This document shows, piece after piece, positions 6,914 through 7,657 of a stretch of 7,657 nucleotides of DNA. The stretch comes from Oscillospiraceae bacterium (GTDB lineage: Bacteria > Bacillota > Clostridia > Oscillospirales > Acutalibacteraceae), in the NCBI GenBank assembly GCA_902796535.1, contig CADBPL010000170.1, forward strand, positions 1-7,657, read 5' to 3'. Numbering within the stretch: the first letter of the stretch is position 1; every line of letters starts with the position of its first letter. The notes under the pieces were generated by a model, which worked only from the letters and a program-made list of their open reading frames with translations, was not told the origin of the DNA and made no database searches. The position numbers and the translations under genes are program-made.

Positions 6914-6924
6914 TACAAATTGTA
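6914..6924. repeat. Short palindrome upstream of the xpt promoter
   Basis: TACAAATTGTA forms a perfect 5-bp inverted repeat around a single central base. It is centred roughly 58 bp upstream of the predicted xpt transcription start. It could be a regulator site, but palindromes this short arise by chance in AT-rich sequence. Confidence 0.25.
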
Positions 6925-7075
6925 CATAGAATGTTTTATTTGCTTATTCAGATTGGTCATTTTGCCGTTTGGAAAAATGTGCCGCTGGAAACGGGCCTGA
7001 CGGAGAAAGAGGGAACAAAAATTCTGATTATTTCGTGCAAAGTCCCGAATATGGAACTCAAAACGCGAAAAACTA

Positions 7076-7089
7076 CGAACATTTGTGTT
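7076..7089 (+). promoter_or_regulatory. Degenerate second LexA-type box
   Basis: CGAACATTTGTGTT matches the Bacillus-type consensus CGAACRNRYGTTYC at 11 of 14 positions, and the core GAAC-N4-GTTY at 7 of 8. It overlaps the first bases of the -35 element. Its GAACATTTGT is an exact inverted copy of ACAAATGTTC in the downstream box. Confidence 0.45.
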
Positions 7090-7115
7090 GACAACCGTGA
7101 AAAAACGGGTATAAT
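7088..7115 (+). promoter_or_regulatory. Sigma-A promoter of the small membrane protein gene
   Basis: Perfect -35 TTGACA (7088-7093) and perfect -10 TATAAT (7110-7115), with a 16-nt spacer. Transcription should start near 7122. A promoter this strong flanked by repressor-like boxes fits a tightly repressed, inducible gene. Confidence 0.85.
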
Positions 7116-7126
7116 GATAGTTGAAA

Positions 7127-7140
7127 GGAACAAATGTTCC
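7127..7140 (+). promoter_or_regulatory. LexA/DinR-type SOS box
   Basis: GGAACAAATGTTCC is a perfect 6-bp inverted repeat around two central bases. It matches the Firmicutes LexA consensus CGAACRNRYGTTYC at 13 of 14 positions (only the first base differs), with an intact GAAC-N4-GTTC core. It covers about +5 to +18 of the predicted transcript, a normal place for a LexA operator. Its centre is 51 bp from that of the upstream degenerate box, about five helical turns. Confidence 0.72.
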
Positions 7141-7168
7141 AGAAAAAACGGAGAAATTTTTGAAAGAG

Positions 7169-7174
7169 AAGGAG
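7169..7174 (+). promoter_or_regulatory. Ribosome binding site of the small membrane protein gene
   Basis: AAGGAG with an 8-nt spacer to the ATG at 7183. It supports this short frame as truly translated. Confidence 0.7.
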
Positions 7175-7182
7175 AAAAAACC

Positions 7183-7425
7183 ATGAATGCTATCGTTGCT
7201 GAGATCCTGTTCGCCGCCCTGCTTCTGCTCGGCGTGCTGAAAAGAGAAAAACTGATCGCTTTTGAGCGCCGCTTGTCCGACTGCCTTGCCCGGTGGATCG
7301 CCGGCGTCATCCGCCGCCGCAGGGCAGCGCGTGCTCGCAAAGCCCGCGCGGCCCAAACCCGCGGCGCCGCGCTGCGCGTGGTCAGAGGGCAGAGCGCCGT
7401 TCCCGCCGGCCGCTACATTGCCTGA
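7183..7425 (+). CDS. Small basic membrane protein, predicted SOS-regulated; function unknown
   Basis: I do not recognise a family for this 80-residue protein. Residues 3-19 (AIVAEILFAALLLLGVL) form one likely membrane segment, with a single Glu at position 7. KREKLIAFERRLSDCLARWIAGVI (20-43) could be an amphipathic helix. Residues 44-60 are extremely basic (RRRR, then repeated Arg/Lys-Ala), and the tail ends in PAGRYIA. The basic stretch predicts N-out/C-in topology with the tail in the cytoplasm, near membrane lipid or nucleic acid. AAGGAG at 7169-7174 gives an 8-nt spacer to the ATG. The gene stands alone, divergent from xpt, between its own near-consensus promoter with LexA-type boxes and its own terminator. 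By analogy with YneA- and SidA-type proteins, an SOS checkpoint role in cell division is possible, but this rests on size, topology and control only. The protein has no LysM domain. Confidence 0.75.
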   Translation: MNAIVAEILFAALLLLGVLKREKLIAFERRLSDCLARWIAGVIRRRRAARARKARAAQTRGAALRVVRGQSAVPAGRYIA

Positions 7426-7471
7426 GTGAAATCGCATGATTTTCACTTGCCATCCCTATTTCCCCTGTTCT

Positions 7472-7516
7472 TTGCCGTCCGTGGTTCACATAAGCGCCGC
7501 GGACGGCAATTTTTTT
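7472..7516 (+). terminator. Intrinsic terminator of the small membrane protein gene
   Basis: Stem TTGCCGTCCGTGG (7472-7484) pairs with CCGCGGACGGCAA (7497-7509): 13 bp with one G-T wobble and a 12-nt loop. Seven T residues follow (7510-7516). This is a strong Rho-independent terminator, 46 nt after the stop codon. It isolates the small gene from the tRNA unit. Confidence 0.9.
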
Positions 7517-7537
7517 GAAAAAACTGCAAAAAAGTTC

Positions 7538-7566
7538 TTGACAAACCGAAAAGCCCTCGTTATAAT
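7538..7566 (+). promoter_or_regulatory. Consensus sigma-A promoter of the tRNA
   Basis: TTGACA (7538-7543) and TATAAT (7561-7566) with a 17-nt spacer: a full match to the sigma-A consensus. The predicted start near 7573 leaves about a 10-nt 5' leader before the mature tRNA. Such promoters are usual for stable RNA genes. Confidence 0.9.
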
Positions 7567-7582
7567 AGCACATGTTGCTGAT

Positions 7583-7655
7583 GCGGATGTAGCTCATCTG
7601 GTAGAGCGCCACCTTGCCAAGGTGGAGGTAGCGAGTTCGAGCCTCGTCATCCGCT
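7583..7655 (+). tRNA. tRNA-Gly, anticodon GCC
   Basis: A complete cloverleaf of 73 nt. The acceptor stem GCGGATG pairs with CATCCGC. The D stem is GCTC/GAGC, and the anticodon stem CCACC/GGTGG carries loop TTGCCAA with anticodon GCC at 7616-7618. The T arm has TTCGAGC, and the discriminator base is T, as usual for tRNA-Gly. It decodes GGC and GGU. The window ends in CC directly after the discriminator, so an encoded CCA tail is likely. More tRNA genes may follow beyond the edge. Confidence 0.96.
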
Positions 7656-7657
7656 CC

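Noticed and set aside
7041..7085. Repeated CGAA motifs resembling PurR boxes (CGAA at 7046, 7066 and 7076)
   Set aside because: Spacing and flanks do not fit a PurBox pair, the sites are about 200 bp from the xpt promoter, and the best one is explained better as part of a LexA-like box.
6835..7446. Long N-terminal extension of the xpt frame, open to 7446 on the minus strand
   Set aside because: It would cover the xpt promoter, the divergent promoter and the small + strand gene, has no Xpt-like sequence, and the 194-residue form matches the family length exactly.
7425..7447. Weak hairpin AGTGAAA/TTTCACT after the small membrane protein gene
   Set aside because: It is short and AT-rich with no T tract, and the strong terminator at 7472-7516 follows.
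7382..7612. Minus-strand frame at the right end
   Set aside because: It overlaps the terminator, the tRNA promoter and part of the tRNA gene, so it cannot be a real gene in this arrangement.

Overview
The window looks like the chromosome of a Clostridia-type Firmicute, most plausibly a GC-moderate gut lineage of the Oscillospirales kind. This is inferred from strong AGGAGG-type ribosome binding sites, near-consensus sigma-A promoters, a Firmicutes-type lipoprotein and a Bacillus-type LexA box. No gene in the window fixes the species.

Most of the window (about 125-6896) is one leftward transcription unit on the minus strand. In transcription order it holds a sigma-A promoter (6868-6896), xanthine phosphoribosyltransferase (xpt, 6250-6834), a BMP-family substrate-binding lipoprotein (4979-6217), a double-NBD ABC ATPase (3345-4883), two BPD_transp_2-type permeases (2234-3352 and 1260-2237) and a family 2 glycosyltransferase (178-1197). 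A hairpin separates the lipoprotein gene from the ATPase gene. A short terminator-like hairpin lies between the second permease and the glycosyltransferase, and a stronger nested terminator follows the glycosyltransferase. The ATPase and permeases overlap by 8 and 4 nt. The arrangement matches the NupNOPQ/PnrABCDE nucleoside ABC importers. The leading xpt gene suggests that the imported purine is salvaged to XMP or GMP. The xpt leader is only about 27 nt, so the purine riboswitch usual for xpt genes in Bacillus is absent.

The right end is transcribed rightward. A near-consensus promoter (7088-7115) drives an 80-residue protein with one membrane segment and a very basic tail. A LexA/DinR-type SOS box (7127-7140) sits just after the predicted transcription start, and a second, degenerate box (7076-7089) overlaps the -35. 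This is the most interesting signal in the window: an unrecognised, probably DNA-damage-inducible small membrane protein. It ends at a clear intrinsic terminator (7472-7516). A perfect-consensus promoter (7538-7566) then serves a tRNA-Gly(GCC) that runs to the window edge.

The left 120 bp hold no gene I can support.
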